Under the pieces are notes generated by a model. The model did not search any database, was not told the DNA's origin, and saw nothing but the letters and a program-made list of their open reading frames with translations. Both the position numbers and the translations under genes were made by a program. Below are positions 12,713 through 23,227 of a stretch of 64,000 nt of DNA, piece after piece; position 1 is the stretch's first letter, and each line of letters begins with the position of its first letter. The DNA is from Agromyces salentinus (lineage in GTDB: Bacteria; Actinomycetota; Actinomycetes; Actinomycetales; Microbacteriaceae): assembly GCF_009749395.1 (NCBI RefSeq), contig NZ_WBIR01000009.1, positions 103,693 through 167,692 of the forward strand, given 5' to 3'.

Positions 12713-13668
12713 GTGTGGACTCCTTCAGCCTCGCTCGCGCCGAGCAGCGCCAGGCCGCTCCCGATCACCTCACCGTACAGCTCATCGGGGTCGAGTCGTC
12801 GCAACTCGTCTGCGAGGCAGTCGCGGAGGTTCCGGCGGGGAAGGGCCACGTCGTGCTGCGGCTGACCGGGCTGGCGGAGCGTCGCGATGCCCGGGACGTC
12901 GCGAATCAGTTCGACGTCGCCGCTCGCACGCTCGAGCCGGACGCCGTGGATGCCGTGCGAGCCCTCCTCGACGCTCGTGAGCTCGTACTCGGTCGGCGTG
13001 TCGAGCTGCAGGCGCAGCCACGCGGCGAGCAGGGTCGTCGAGGGGGAGTCCACCGCGCCGGTGACGCTGACCCTCGTGATCGGCTCGTACGGCGGCTGGT
13101 CGAGCACTGCGGCGAGCTGCGCGCGCCACAGGGTCAGCCGGGTCCACGCGAAGTCCGCATCGCCGGGCGTGTAGCTCGTGGCGAGCGCCTTGAGCGCGCC
13201 CTGGGGATCGGGCTGCGCCGAGGCATCCGTGATGCGGCGCTGCGCGATGCGGCCGAGGGCCGACGTGCCGGGAACATCGGGGGCCGAACCCGGCCACCAG
13301 GTGACCACCGGGGCATCGGGCAGGAGGAGCGCCATGACCAGGCTCTCCTCGTCGCGTGCGACCGGGCCGTGCGCGCGCAACACGATGACCTCGCTGGCCC
13401 CGGCATCTCCGCCGACGCGGATCTCCGCGTCGAGTCGCGGCGCCGTGTCATCCGGCTCGTCGGGATCGGTCGCCACGACGATGACGCGCATCGGGTGCTC
13501 CCGCGACGCGTCGTTCGCGGCCTCGATCGCCTCCTCCTCGATGCCGGGGGTCGTCGCGATGACGAGCGTCAGGACGCGACCGAGCGCGACGACGCCGTTC
13601 TCCTCGCGGATCTTCACGAGTGACTTCGACACCTTGCTGGTGGTCGTGTCGGGCAGGTCGACGATCAC
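12709..13668 (-). CDS. opcA: OpcA, glucose-6-phosphate dehydrogenase assembly/activation protein
   Basis: 319-residue protein of the actinobacterial/cyanobacterial OpcA family, needed for full glucose-6-phosphate dehydrogenase activity or assembly. Family features include the N-terminal IVDLPDTTTSKVSKSLVKIRE and VTWWPGSAP. I chose the GTG at 13668, which overlaps the zwf stop as GTGA and has GGAG upstream; the frame remains open further upstream but inside zwf. No catalytic residues are expected. Position directly after zwf fits its partner role. Confidence 0.95.
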   Translation of the reverse strand: MIVDLPDTTTSKVSKSLVKIREENGVVALGRVLTLVIATTPGIEEEAIEAANDASREHPMRVIVVATDPDEPDDTAPRLDAEIRVGGDAGASEVIVLRAHGPVARDEESLVMALLLPDAPVVTWWPGSAPDVPGTSALGRIAQRRITDASAQPDPQGALKALATSYTPGDADFAWTRLTLWRAQLAAVLDQPPYEPITRVSVTGAVDSPSTTLLAAWLRLQLDTPTEYELTSVEEGSHGIHGVRLERASGDVELIRDVPGIATLRQPGQPQHDVALPRRNLRDCLADELRRLDPDELYGEVIGSGLALLGASEAEGVHT

Positions 13669-15206
13669 GGGCGCCTCCAGGTTCGTCCGTCGCGGGCGAG
13701 CAGGGCGTCGGCGGATGCCGGGCCCCACGTTCCGGGTCGGTACTGCTCGGGCTGGCCCTGCGTGGACCAGAACTCCTCGATCGGGTCGAGGATCTTCCAG
13801 GAGAGTTCGACCTCCTCCTGGCGGGGGAACAGCGGCGGCTCGCCGAGCAGCACGTCGAGGATCAGGCGCTCGTAGGCCTCGGGGCTGGCCTCGGTGAACG
13901 CGTGGCCGTAGCCGAAGTCCATCGTGACGTCGCGCACCTGCATGCCGGCACCTGGAACCTTGGATCCGAACCGGATCGTGACGCCCTCGTCGGGCTGGAC
14001 CCGGATGACGAGCGCGTTCTCGCCCAGCTGGGAGGTCTGGCTGTCGGCGAAGAGCTGCTGCGGCGCACGCTTGAACACCACGGCGATCTCGGTGACGCGC
14101 CGGCCGAGGCGTTTGCCAGCTCGCAGGTAGAACGGGACTCCCGCCCACCGGCGGGTGCCGATCGTCAGCTTCATGGCCGCGTACGTCTCGGTGAGCGACT
14201 CGGGGTTCATGCCGTCCTCGTCGAGGAACCCGACGACCTCCTCACCGCCCTGCCAGCCCCCGGCGTACTGCCCGCGGGCGGTGCCCTCGGCGAGGTTCCC
14301 GGGCAGGCGCACGGCCGCGAGGATCTTCTCCTTCTCGGCACGCAGGTCGGCGGCGTCGAACGAGATCGGCTCCTCCATCGCGGTGAGCGCGAGCAACTGG
14401 AGGAGGTGGTTCTGGATCACGTCCCGCGCCGCGCCGATGCCGTCGTAGTACCCGGCCCGACCGCCGACGCCGATGTCCTCGGCCATGGTGATCTGCACGT
14501 GGTCGACGAAGTTCGCGTTCCAGATGGGTTCGTAGAGCTGGTTCGCGAACCGCAGCGCCAGGATGTTCTGAACCGTCTCCTTGCCGAGGTAGTGGTCGAT
14601 GCGGAAGACCGCGTCGGGCGGGAACACCGAGGCCACGACGTCGTTCAGCTCGCGGGCGGTCTTCAGGTCGGAGCCGAACGGCTTCTCGATGACGACCCGT
14701 CGCCACTGGGTATCGTGCTGCTCGGTCAGGCCGGAGCGCTTCAGCTGCTCGGTGACGAGCGGGAACGACTTCGGCGGGATCGAGAGGTAGAACGCGTGGT
14801 TGCCCATCGTCCCGCGCTCGGTGTCGAGGGACTCGACGACCTTGCGCAGGCGGTCGAACGCGTCGTCGTCGTCGAAGTCGCCCTGCACGAAGCGGATGCC
14901 GCGCGCGAGCTGCTTCCAGACGTCCTCCCGGAACTCGGTGCGGGCGTACTGCCGCACCGAGTCGTGGACGACGCGCTCGAAGTCCTCGTCCTCCCAGTCG
15001 CGTCGCGCGAAGCCGACCAGCGCGAATCCGGGCGGAAGCAGTCCGCGGTTGGCGAGGTCGTACACCGCAGGCATCAGCTTCTTGCGGGACAGGTCGCCAG
15101 TCACCCCGAAGATGATGAGGCTGGAGGGACCTGCGATGCGATTGAGCCGGTAGTCCTTGGGGGACCGCAGCGGGTTCTCCGTTGCGGAGATGTGTGCCGG
15201 AGGCAT
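13665..15206 (-). CDS. zwf: Glucose-6-phosphate 1-dehydrogenase
   Basis: 513-residue enzyme feeding glucose-6-phosphate into the oxidative pentose-phosphate pathway with NADP reduction. The N-terminal dinucleotide motif (FGVTGDLSRKKLMPA) and the catalytic/substrate motif RIDHYLGKE are present, along with a conserved C-terminal domain (WKILDPIEEFW). ATG 15206 is five bases after AGGAAGGG. It sits between pgi and opcA in one operon, overlapping opcA by four bases. Confidence 0.98.
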   Translation of the reverse strand: MPPAHISATENPLRSPKDYRLNRIAGPSSLIIFGVTGDLSRKKLMPAVYDLANRGLLPPGFALVGFARRDWEDEDFERVVHDSVRQYARTEFREDVWKQLARGIRFVQGDFDDDDAFDRLRKVVESLDTERGTMGNHAFYLSIPPKSFPLVTEQLKRSGLTEQHDTQWRRVVIEKPFGSDLKTARELNDVVASVFPPDAVFRIDHYLGKETVQNILALRFANQLYEPIWNANFVDHVQITMAEDIGVGGRAGYYDGIGAARDVIQNHLLQLLALTAMEEPISFDAADLRAEKEKILAAVRLPGNLAEGTARGQYAGGWQGGEEVVGFLDEDGMNPESLTETYAAMKLTIGTRRWAGVPFYLRAGKRLGRRVTEIAVVFKRAPQQLFADSQTSQLGENALVIRVQPDEGVTIRFGSKVPGAGMQVRDVTMDFGYGHAFTEASPEAYERLILDVLLGEPPLFPRQEEVELSWKILDPIEEFWSTQGQPEQYRPGTWGPASADALLARDGRTWRRP

Positions 15207-15222
15207 GTGGACCCTTCCTGGA

Positions 15223-16827
15223 TCAGCCGATGGCGTCGAACAGCGCCGCGAGGTCGGTCGCGGGGTCCGTCAGCGTGAGCGTGAGCACGGGCCGGCCGTG
15301 CTCGGCCAGCACGCTCGAGTCGCCGGAGGCCTGGGCCGCGATGAGCTCGCCGAACGTGAACGGGCGATCGGGGATCGAGAGGTCCTCCGCGACGGCCTGC
15401 GTGATCTGCAGGAAGACGCCGACCGCGGGACCGCCCTTGTGGAACTGTCCGGTCGAGTGCAGGAACCGGGGTCCCCAGCCGAACGTGACGGGCCGGCCGG
15501 ACTTCGCCGCGAGGCGGGCCCGGAGCTGTTCGAGCTCGGGGTGGGCCACGCGGTCGACATACGCCTGCACCGAGAGGTAGCCGTCGGCCGGAAGCTCCTC
15601 GAGGAGCACCTCGATGGCGGAGGCCAGGTCGCTCGACGCGCCGATGACCTCCGGCGTTCCGCGGACCTCGATGCCGGCTTCGACGAAGGCGGCCGGCGTG
15701 GGCTCGGGGCGTGCGTCGAGGAGGCCTCGAGCCGCGATCTTCGCCGATTCCACGTCGGGCTGGTCGAACGGGTTGATGCCGAGGATCCGACCGGCGACGG
15801 CCGTCGCGTACTCCCAGACGAGGAGCTGCGCGCCGAGCGTGCCCGAGACCCGGATCTCGTCGGTCCCATCGGCGGCGAAGAGCTCCGTTCCGGCGTCGTC
15901 GACGACGCGCACCACCTGCACGTCGGCGAGGCCGGCGTTCAGCTCGGGTGCGCTCGTCTCGAGGACGACGGGGAGGATGCCGGTGCCCTCCTTGCCCGTG
16001 GACTCGGCGATGAGCTGCTCGGCCCAGTCGGCGAAGCCGACGATGTGCGTGCCGTCGGCGACGATGGCGAGCTTGTCGCGTCGAGGCGACGTCGCGGCGA
16101 TGGCGGCTCCGAGCACGAGGCCCGGGTTCTCCTCGGTGTCCACGGCGAGCGGGAGCTCGATGCTCTCGGCCTCGTCGAGGATCTCGGCGATGTCCACGCC
16201 CGCGAGACCGGACGGCACGAGGCCGAACGCGGTGAGCGCGGAGTACCGGCCCCCCACATCGGGATCCGCGTTGAAGACGCGGTATCCGGCCGCGCGCGCC
16301 GACTCGTCGAGTGGGGAGCCGGGGTCCGTCACGATGACGATGCGCGAGACGGGGTCGATGCCGGCGTCGCGGAAGGCCTGCTCGTATACCCGGCGCTGGC
16401 TGTCGGTCTCGACTGTCGATCCGGACTTCGAGGAGACGACGAGCGCGGTCTCCGCCAGGCGGTCGGCGAGGGCGGCACGCACCTGGCCCGGCTCCGTCGA
16501 GTCGAGCACGGTGAGCTCGACGCCCGCCGTGCGCGTGATGACCTCGGGGGCCAGCGAGGAGCCGCCCATGCCGGCGAGGGCGATGTGCGTCACGCCGGCG
16601 GCCTCGAGTTCCGCACGGAGCTGCTCGATCTCGGGCACGAGCGTGCGGGAGACGGCGACGGCCTCGGTCCAGCCGAGTCGCTTCGTCGCCTCCTCTTCGG
16701 CGGCAGGGCCCCACAGGGCCCCGTCCTGCGCGGTGATGCCGCTCGCGACGAGGTCGGCCACGAGCGCGGGAACCGTGGAGCGGACGGCGTCGGCCGCGGC
16801 ACCGCTGACGGCGATGCGGAAGCTCAT
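15223..16827 (-). CDS. pgi: Glucose-6-phosphate isomerase
   Basis: 534-residue enzyme interconverting glucose-6-phosphate and fructose-6-phosphate. SIS-fold motifs are visible: [25 protein letters not shown], and the C-terminal [15 protein letters not shown]. It belongs to the shorter actinobacterial group often found fused to or beside transaldolase; here it is separate. The ATG at 16827 overlaps the tal stop (ATGA). It completes a loop in this operon, returning transaldolase/transketolase fructose-6-phosphate to zwf. Confidence 0.96.
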   Translation of the reverse strand: MSFRIAVSGAAADAVRSTVPALVADLVASGITAQDGALWGPAAEEEATKRLGWTEAVAVSRTLVPEIEQLRAELEAAGVTHIALAGMGGSSLAPEVITRTAGVELTVLDSTEPGQVRAALADRLAETALVVSSKSGSTVETDSQRRVYEQAFRDAGIDPVSRIVIVTDPGSPLDESARAAGYRVFNADPDVGGRYSALTAFGLVPSGLAGVDIAEILDEAESIELPLAVDTEENPGLVLGAAIAATSPRRDKLAIVADGTHIVGFADWAEQLIAESTGKEGTGILPVVLETSAPELNAGLADVQVVRVVDDAGTELFAADGTDEIRVSGTLGAQLLVWEYATAVAGRILGINPFDQPDVESAKIAARGLLDARPEPTPAAFVEAGIEVRGTPEVIGASSDLASAIEVLLEELPADGYLSVQAYVDRVAHPELEQLRARLAAKSGRPVTFGWGPRFLHSTGQFHKGGPAVGVFLQITQAVAEDLSIPDRPFTFGELIAAQASGDSSVLAEHGRPVLTLTLTDPATDLAALFDAIG

Positions 16828-17936
16828 CGCGCGGACTCCAGTGCGGCGCGGACGGTGTCGAGCAGTTCGTTCCAGGACACGATGAACTTCTCGACGCCCT
16901 CGCGTTCGAGGAGCGCCGTGACGTCGTCGTAGTCGACGCCGACGGCCGCGAGCGCCTCGAGGACGGCCGCCGCGTCGGCGTAGGCGCCGGTGACGGTGTC
17001 GCCGTCGATTACGCCGTGGTCGAAGGTCGCCTCGAGCGTCTTCTCGGGCATCGTGTTGACGACGCCCTTCGCGACGAGCTCGGTCACGTAGAGCGTGTCG
17101 GGCAGGGCCGGGTCCTTCACGCCGGTCGAGGCCCACAGCGGCCGCTGGCGGTTGGCGCCGGCCTCGAGGAGCGCGGTGGCGCGGGCGCCGCCGAACTCCT
17201 GCTCGAAGAGCTCGTAGGCGAGCTGGGCGTTGGCGATGCCGGCCTTGCTCTTCAGGCCGAGCGCCTCGTCGGTGCCGATCGCCGTCAGGCGCTTGTCGAT
17301 CTCGGTGTCGACGCGGGAGACGAAGAACGACGCGACCGAGTGGATGGTGCCGAGGTCGATGCCGGCGGCCTTCGCCTGCTCGAGTCCGGTGAGGTACGCG
17401 TCGATGACCGCCCGGTAGCGCTCGAGGCTGAAGATCAGGGTGACGTTGACGCTGATGCCGGCCCCGATGGCGGCCGTGATCGCGGCGAGGCCCTCGACGG
17501 TCGCGGGGATCTTGATCATCGCGTTCGGGCGGTCGACCTTGGCCCACAGCGCCTTGGCCTGCTCGATCGTGCCGTCGGTGTCGTGCGCGAGGTCGGGTGC
17601 GACCTCGATCGACACGCGTCCGTCGTACCCGTTGCTCGCGTCGTAGACCGGACGGAACACGTCGGACGCGTCGCGCACGTCGTCGGTCGTGATCTCGAAG
17701 ACGGCCGTGTCGACGTCGGCGCCGGCCGCGGCGAGGGTCGAGACCTGCTCGGCGTAGGCCGCGCCGTTGGCGAGGGCGCCGGCGAAGATGGTCGGGTTGG
17801 TGGTGACGCCGACGACGTCGCGGTCGGCGATCAGCTTCTCGAGGCCGCCCGAGGCGATGCGCTCGCGCGACAGGTCGTCGAGCCAGATGCTGACACCGAC
17901 GGCGGAGAGGTCGGCGGTGGGGGTGGTCGTGCTCAT
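16824..17936 (-). CDS. tal: Transaldolase
   Basis: 370-residue transaldolase of the non-oxidative pentose-phosphate pathway, moving a dihydroxyacetone unit between sugar phosphates. Motifs: [18 protein letters not shown], the Schiff-base lysine in AMIKIPAT, and [11 protein letters not shown]. Length fits the larger actinobacterial class. ATG 17936 has GAAGGAG about eleven bases upstream. It lies 27 bases after tkt and overlaps pgi by four bases. Confidence 0.97.
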   Translation of the reverse strand: MSTTTPTADLSAVGVSIWLDDLSRERIASGGLEKLIADRDVVGVTTNPTIFAGALANGAAYAEQVSTLAAAGADVDTAVFEITTDDVRDASDVFRPVYDASNGYDGRVSIEVAPDLAHDTDGTIEQAKALWAKVDRPNAMIKIPATVEGLAAITAAIGAGISVNVTLIFSLERYRAVIDAYLTGLEQAKAAGIDLGTIHSVASFFVSRVDTEIDKRLTAIGTDEALGLKSKAGIANAQLAYELFEQEFGGARATALLEAGANRQRPLWASTGVKDPALPDTLYVTELVAKGVVNTMPEKTLEATFDHGVIDGDTVTGAYADAAAVLEALAAVGVDYDDVTALLEREGVEKFIVSWNELLDTVRAALESAR

Positions 17937-17963
17937 GGTTCTCAGATCTCCTTCGTGTTCGCG

Positions 17964-20057
17964 TCAGGCCGACGCGAGCGATTCCTTGGCTGCGGCGACG
18001 ACGGCTTCGGTCGTGATGCCGAACTCGCGGAAGAGCGTCTTGTAGTCGGCGGACGCGCCGAAGTGCTCGATGGACACGCTGCGGCCGCGGTCGCCGACGT
18101 AGCGACCCCAGCTGAGCGACACGCCGGCCTCGACCGACACGCGGGCGGTGACGGCGGCGGGGAGGACGGACTCGCGGTAGGCGGCATCCTGCTCCTCGAA
18201 CCACTCGAGGCTCGGGGCGGACACGACGCGCGCCTGGACGCCGTCGGCGGCGAGCTGCTCGCGCGCGGCGACGGCGAGCTGCACCTCGGAACCCGTGGCG
18301 ATGAGGATCACGTCTGGCGTGCCGGACGGGGCATCCGCGAGCACGTACGCGCCCTTGGCGACGCCCGCCGTCGACGCGAACTCGTCGCCGGATGCCGCGC
18401 CCTCGCCTCGAGCGAAGACCGGGATGTTCTGCCGGGTGAGCGCGATGCCGACGGGCGCGTCGCGGCGCTTCAGGATCTCCAGCCACGCCGCGGCGGTCTC
18501 GTTGGCGTCGGCGGGGCGCACGACCGAGAAGCCCGGGATCGCCCGCAGGGTCGCGAGCTGCTCGATGGGCTGGTGCGTCGGGCCGTCCTCGCCGAGCGCG
18601 ACCGAGTCATGGGTCCACACGAAGATCGAGGGGACCTGCATGAGCGCGGCCAGGCGCACGGCGGGGCGCATGTAGTCGCTGAAGATGAGGAACGTGCCGC
18701 CGAAGGGGCGCGTCTTGCCGTGCAGGACGATGCCGTTGACGATGGCGCCCATGGCGTGCTCGCGGATGCCGAAGTGCAGGACGCGCCCGTAGGGATTCCC
18801 GGAGAACTCGTGCGTCGACCACTCCGACGGGATGAACGAGGCGGCGCCGTTGATGGTGGTCAGGTTCGACTCGGCGAGGTCGGCCGATCCGCCCCAGAAC
18901 TCGGGCAGCTGGGCCGCGAGCGCGTTGATGACCTTGCCGCTCGCGGCTCGGGTCGACACCTCGGTGCCGTCCTCGAACGCCGGCAGGACCGATTCCAGCC
19001 CGTCGGGCAGCTCGCCCGCCTCGAGCCGGTCGAGCAGCTGCTTGCGCTCGGGGTTCGCCTCGGCCCAGGCGTCGAAGGAGGTCTGCCATTCCGCCTTCGC
19101 CGCCGCACCGCGCTCGAGCGCGCCGCGGGTGTGCGAGATGACGTCCTCGGCGACGACGAAGGTCTGCTCGGGGTCGAAGCCGAGCACCTCCTTCGTCGCG
19201 GCGAGCTCGGACGCGCCGAGCGCCGACCCGTGGATCTTGCCCGAGTTCTGCTTGCCGGGGGAGGGCCAGCCGATGATGGTCTTCAGGATGATGATCGAGG
19301 GCTTGGAGCTCTCGCCCTTCGCGGCCTCGATGGCCGCGTGGAGTTCGGCGACGTCCTCGACGTATTCGCCGGTCTTCTTCCAGTCGACCGTCTGCACGTG
19401 CCAGCCGTAGGCGTCGTAGCGCTTGGCGACGTCCTCGGTGAAGGCGATGTTCGTGTCGTCCTCGATGGAGATCTGGTTCGAGTCGTAGATCACGACGAGG
19501 TTGCCGAGCTGCTGGTGGCCGGCGAGCGAGGAGGCCTCGCTCGTGATGCCCTCCTGCAGGTCGCCGTCGCCGGCGACCACGTACACGAAGTGGTCGAACG
19601 GGCTCGTGCCTGCCGCGGCATCCGGGTCGAACAGGCCGCGCTCGAAGCGGGACGCGTACGCGAAGCCGACGGCCGAGGCGAGTCCCTGGCCGAGCGGGCC
19701 GGTGGTGATCTCGACGCCGTCGGTGTGGCCGTACTCGGGATGGCCGGGGGTCTTCGAGCCCCACGTGCGGAGCGACTTCAGATCGTCGAGCTCGAGGCCG
19801 TCGCCGGCGAGGAAGAGCTGCACGTACTGCGTCAGCGAGCTGTGGCCCGCAGAAAGGATGAAGCGGTCGCGGCCGAGCCACCGGTGGTCGGCCGGGTCAC
19901 GGCGCATGACCTTCTGGAAGAGCAGGTACGCCGCGGGGGCCAGGCTCATCGCGGTGCCGGGGTGGCCGTTGCCGACCTTCTCGACGGCGTCGGCCGCGAG
20001 GATCCGAGCGGTGTCGACGGCGCGGTCGTCGATGGGCTCCCAGTTCAGGTGAGTCAC
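17964..20057 (-). CDS. tkt: Transketolase
   Basis: 697-residue thiamine diphosphate enzyme transferring two-carbon units in the pentose-phosphate pathway. N-terminal [13 protein letters not shown], the ThDP/Mg motif [18 protein letters not shown], and C-terminal transketolase motifs ([20 protein letters not shown]) are present. The GTG at 20057 ([11 protein letters not shown]) is preferred because GGAAGGA lies about eleven bases upstream; an ATG 39 bases earlier would overlap that site. It is the first gene of the six-gene minus-strand operon. Confidence 0.96.
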   Translation of the reverse strand: MTHLNWEPIDDRAVDTARILAADAVEKVGNGHPGTAMSLAPAAYLLFQKVMRRDPADHRWLGRDRFILSAGHSSLTQYVQLFLAGDGLELDDLKSLRTWGSKTPGHPEYGHTDGVEITTGPLGQGLASAVGFAYASRFERGLFDPDAAAGTSPFDHFVYVVAGDGDLQEGITSEASSLAGHQQLGNLVVIYDSNQISIEDDTNIAFTEDVAKRYDAYGWHVQTVDWKKTGEYVEDVAELHAAIEAAKGESSKPSIIILKTIIGWPSPGKQNSGKIHGSALGASELAATKEVLGFDPEQTFVVAEDVISHTRGALERGAAAKAEWQTSFDAWAEANPERKQLLDRLEAGELPDGLESVLPAFEDGTEVSTRAASGKVINALAAQLPEFWGGSADLAESNLTTINGAASFIPSEWSTHEFSGNPYGRVLHFGIREHAMGAIVNGIVLHGKTRPFGGTFLIFSDYMRPAVRLAALMQVPSIFVWTHDSVALGEDGPTHQPIEQLATLRAIPGFSVVRPADANETAAAWLEILKRRDAPVGIALTRQNIPVFARGEGAASGDEFASTAGVAKGAYVLADAPSGTPDVILIATGSEVQLAVAAREQLAADGVQARVVSAPSLEWFEEQDAAYRESVLPAAVTARVSVEAGVSLSWGRYVGDRGRSVSIEHFGASADYKTLFREFGITTEAVVAAAKESLASA

Positions 20058-20202
20058 GAGTGGGGTGTTCCTTCCGGGTGAGGGCGGCCGTGACATTGTC
20101 TTCGGCCCTGGAAATCACTGCGGCGACGTTGCCTTCGGCGTGCGCGAACGGATCACCTTCAAGTGTGGATCGCGAACAACGCGGGGAGGCCCGCATGCTC
20201 AA

Positions 20203-20208
20203 AGTATA
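20203..20208 (-). promoter_or_regulatory. -10 box for tkt operon
   Basis: AGTATA on the plus strand reads TATACT on the minus strand, in a locally AT-rich patch. It would give tkt a leader of roughly 140 bases. No good -35 is seen. Confidence 0.4.
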
Positions 20209-20331
20209 TGGAAAGGCTCAGTTTCACGGGCGTGACGGCGAGTTCACGCGGCATCCGATCCGATGTGAGGTGCCGGATCGGCGGGCTCGTGCGGCGGGCG
20301 CCGTGCCCATGGCGATGACGTTGCATGACGT

Positions 20332-20337
20332 AGAATC
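20332..20337 (+). promoter_or_regulatory. -10 box of ctaB
   Basis: TAGAAT 47 bases before the ctaB ATG, giving a leader of about 40 bases that holds the AAGAGGAG ribosome site. Confidence 0.5.
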
Positions 20338-20384
20338 TGTTGCGGGCCGCGTTCTCTTCGTCGCGCCCACGCGGAAGAGGAGCG

Positions 20385-21305
20385 ATGCAGGCAGCAGTTG
20401 AGACGCGGCAAGCCGGCCAGGAGTCGACCCTGAAGCGCAAGCTCGCGGCGTACCTGGCCCTCACGAAGCCGCGGGTGATCGAACTCCTGCTGGTCGTGAC
20501 GGCGCCCACGATGATCCTGGCGCAGAACGGCCTGCCCAGCCTGTGGCTGCTCATCGCCACCCTGATCGGCGGCGCCATGAGCGCGGGCTCGGCCGGGGCG
20601 TTCAACTGCTACATCGATCGCGACATCGATCGCCTCATGAAGCGCACGCAGGGGCGGCCGCTCGTGACGGGAGAGCTGTCCGACCGCGAGGCGCTCGTCT
20701 TCGCCTACGGACTCGGTGCGGCGTCGATCGTCTGGCTCGGCGTCTTCACGAACTGGCTGGCCGCGGCGCTCTCGCTCGGCGCGATCCTGCTGTACGTCGT
20801 GTTCTACAGCCTCATCCTGAAGCGCCGCACCGCCCAGAACATCGTCTGGGGCGGCGTCGCCGGATGCATGCCCGTGCTCATCGGCTGGGCTGCCGTCACG
20901 GGCGACCTGAGCTGGCCGCCGATCATCCTCTTCCTGATCATCTTCCTCTGGACGCCGCCGCACTACTGGCCGCTCTCGATGAAGTACAAGGACGACTACG
21001 CCGCCGCGGGCGTGCCGATGCTGGCCGTCGTGCGCGGGCGCGCACAGGTCGGGCTGCAGGTGATCCTCTACGCGTGGGCGACCGTGGCGTGCTCGCTCCT
21101 GCTCATCCCGATCGCCGGCATGGGCCTGCTCTACTCGAGCGTCGCGCTCGTGACGGGCGTCTGGTTCATCTACGAGACGCACCGCCTCTACAACCTCGCC
21201 ATCCGCCACGTGAACGTGTCGCCCATGCGCGTGTTCCACGGCTCGATCGCGTACCTGTCGCTGCTGTTCATCGCGATCGGCGTGGACCCGCTGTTGCCGT
21301 TCTGA
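20385..21305 (+). CDS. ctaB: Protohaem IX farnesyltransferase (haem O synthase)
   Basis: 306-residue polytopic membrane enzyme of the UbiA prenyltransferase family that adds farnesyl diphosphate to haem b to make haem O for cytochrome oxidase. The metal/diphosphate motif [20 protein letters not shown] and the second aspartate-containing loop ([13 protein letters not shown]) are present, with about eight or nine hydrophobic helices. ATG 20385 follows AAGAGGAG. ctaA, which uses its product, lies nearby on the opposite strand. Confidence 0.97.
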   Translation: MQAAVETRQAGQESTLKRKLAAYLALTKPRVIELLLVVTAPTMILAQNGLPSLWLLIATLIGGAMSAGSAGAFNCYIDRDIDRLMKRTQGRPLVTGELSDREALVFAYGLGAASIVWLGVFTNWLAAALSLGAILLYVVFYSLILKRRTAQNIVWGGVAGCMPVLIGWAAVTGDLSWPPIILFLIIFLWTPPHYWPLSMKYKDDYAAAGVPMLAVVRGRAQVGLQVILYAWATVACSLLLIPIAGMGLLYSSVALVTGVWFIYETHRLYNLAIRHVNVSPMRVFHGSIAYLSLLFIAIGVDPLLPF

Positions 21306-21386
21306 GGCCCGTCGCGCCGACAGGGCGCAGGATCTCGATGGCCGGATGCCACGCCGGACCGCCGCGCCGGCCGATCAGCCGGGCCG

Positions 21387-21986
21387 TCAATCGCGACGGA
21401 GGATCTCGTCCTGGTCGTGCGCCGCGTAGAACGCCGACTGCCGTCGCATGATCTCGGCCATCCCGGCGTCGCGGTCGACGCCGTAGACGGTGCCCGGGAA
21501 GTCCAGCGTCCGCTGGACGGCCCAGATCTCCTCGTGCCGGTCGGGGCTGAACAGTTGTGCGGGCGCACCGACGGCGACCCACCCGATCGGGACGACGCCC
21601 CCCGGCTCGATCACGGTGTTCACCTGCACGACGGCGTTCACGCGCACCTCCGCGCCGGCGCCGATGACGGCACCCGGGAAGACGGCGGCCCCCGTCGCGA
21701 TGAAGGACCCGTCGTGGACGATGGCGCCGTTCACGTGCGCATGCGGCCCGATCATGACCCGCGCCCCGATGACCGCCGGATGCCCCGCGCGACCGCGCAC
21801 CAGGGCGTGCTCGAGGATCACCGTCTCCGCGCCGACGCGGATCTGGCCGTCCTCCGCGCTGAGCACGACGCCGTGCAGGATGCGGGCGCCGCCCTCGACC
21901 GCGACGTCGCCCGAGATCACCGCACCCGGTGCGACCGTCGCATCGGGGGAGATGCGGGGCTCGTGGCCCCGGTGACGCACGAGCAT
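21387..21986 (-). CDS. Hexapeptide-repeat protein, gamma-carbonic anhydrase-like
   Basis: 199 residues with many imperfect hexapeptide turns (for example VAPGAVISGDVAVEGGARI, VIGARVMIGPHAHVNGAIV, FIATGAAVFPGAVIGAGAEV) that would fold as a left-handed beta-helix trimer. Histidines in EHALVR and GPHAHV resemble the zinc ligands of gamma-carbonic anhydrase-like proteins, but activity cannot be judged; an acyltransferase is less likely. The start ATG (21986) shares one base with the ctaA stop (TGATG), so it is translated after ctaA. The C-terminal 50 residues (about 150-199) lie outside the repeat fold. Confidence 0.8.
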   Translation of the reverse strand: MLVRHRGHEPRISPDATVAPGAVISGDVAVEGGARILHGVVLSAEDGQIRVGAETVILEHALVRGRAGHPAVIGARVMIGPHAHVNGAIVHDGSFIATGAAVFPGAVIGAGAEVRVNAVVQVNTVIEPGGVVPIGWVAVGAPAQLFSPDRHEEIWAVQRTLDFPGTVYGVDRDAGMAEIMRRQSAFYAAHDQDEILRRD

Positions 21987-22975
21987 CAGCGGGCGGATGC
22001 CTCGACGGGCGACGGCTCGGGGGCGACGTCCTGCGCGACGACGCGGCGCTCGAGGTGCAGGAGGACGGCGGTCATGGCGGCGACGAGCGCGACCGCGAGC
22101 ACCATGTGGATGTTGACCAGGACGATCGGCAGGCCGGTCCGTGCCTGCCAGAGCCCGACGGCGATCTGCACGAACTCCACGGCGAGGAGGATGCCGACCC
22201 AACGGCGCAGGTCCAGCGACGGCGACGTGCGGAAGGCGCCCGCCATCAGCAGCACGGACAGCGCGAAGGTGAGGTATCCGGGCCAGGCGTGGATGTGCTG
22301 CCACAGGATCGGATCGAGCCCGTTGCGAGCCGCCGCCTCGTCTCCGGCATGCGGCCCCGAACCGGTGAGGAGGACCCCGATGGCGACCGTCACGGCCACG
22401 GAGGCGGCGGTCGCCCAGGCGAGGCCGGCGTAGCCGCGGGAGACCCCCGACTCCCGCGGTCCCTGACCGGCGTAGACGCGATGGGCGAACACGGTGGCGA
22501 GGACCACGAGCGCGGCGGAGAGCAGGAAGTGGAACCCGACGATGCTCGGGTGGAGGTGGAGCCAGACTGTCACGCCGCCGACCACGGCCTGCACGATGAT
22601 GCCGACGCCGATCGCGAAGGAGAGCCGGACGAGATCGGGCCGGCGCGGCTGGAGGCGGAGGACCGAGAGGAACGCGAGTGCCGCGACGACGACGAGGACG
22701 CCCGTCAGCGTGCGGTTGCCGAACTCGATGAGTCCGTGGATCCCGAGTTCCGGGGTCGGGATGAGCGAGTCGGCGGTGCAGTACGGCCAGGTCTCGCATC
22801 CCATCCCCGAACCGGTCAGGCGCACGAGGCCGCCCGTTCCCACGATGCCGATGTTGACGACGACCGAGAGCCAGGCCACGGTGCGAACCCATCGGGTGAT
22901 GGACGTGGGCAGCAGGGTCGCATACGCGCGGCTCCGACGGATGCGTTCGATGAACCTGGCGGCAGAGCGGTGCAC
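21986..22975 (-). CDS. ctaA: Haem A synthase
   Basis: 329-residue membrane protein of the COX15/CtaA family that oxidises haem O to haem A for aa3-type cytochrome oxidase. About eight helices are visible; conserved features are the GGLVRLTGSGMGCETWP segment with the cysteine pair (CETWPYC), EFGNRTLT, and histidines in HLHPSIVGFHF and HIHAWPGY. GTG 22975 is preferred, ten bases after GAGGA; the frame is open 44 codons further without signals. It faces away from sufB and is coupled to the hexapeptide protein. Confidence 0.96.
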   Translation of the reverse strand: MHRSAARFIERIRRSRAYATLLPTSITRWVRTVAWLSVVVNIGIVGTGGLVRLTGSGMGCETWPYCTADSLIPTPELGIHGLIEFGNRTLTGVLVVVAALAFLSVLRLQPRRPDLVRLSFAIGVGIIVQAVVGGVTVWLHLHPSIVGFHFLLSAALVVLATVFAHRVYAGQGPRESGVSRGYAGLAWATAASVAVTVAIGVLLTGSGPHAGDEAAARNGLDPILWQHIHAWPGYLTFALSVLLMAGAFRTSPSLDLRRWVGILLAVEFVQIAVGLWQARTGLPIVLVNIHMVLAVALVAAMTAVLLHLERRVVAQDVAPEPSPVEASAR

Positions 22976-23227
22976 GAGGGACGTTTCCTCACTCGGGCCG
23001 GGCTGTGACGGCGCCGTGAGTCCGGCGCCGCTGGTCGCGCGACCCTGTAGTCTTGATGGGTTGGGAATACCGCGAGGCGCGCGAGAACGCGCGATGCGGG
23101 TACCCACACATCTTAGGTTCGCATTGACGCCACCCGCACATCATCACCATCTCGAAGAGCGCCTCGACTCGCGAAGGGCGATGGGCCGGACTGATAGCCG
23201 GTTGCACGGGAGGAGAAGAGGGAGAGC

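Larger units (their letters stand above)
20058..20384. other. Divergent intergenic region tkt / ctaB (327 bases)
   Basis: No supported gene. It holds the 5' ends of the leftward tkt operon and the rightward ctaB gene. A minus-strand -10 (TATACT) and a plus-strand -10 (TAGAAT) are the only clear elements, implying leaders of about 140 and 40 bases. The middle is less GC-rich around AAAGTATATGGAAAG (20201-20215). Short open frames across it have no start signal or family resemblance. Confidence 0.6.

Noticed and set aside
20060..20401. 113-codon frame in the tkt/ctaB gap
   Set aside because: No ribosome site, no family resemblance, and it runs over the ctaB promoter and start.
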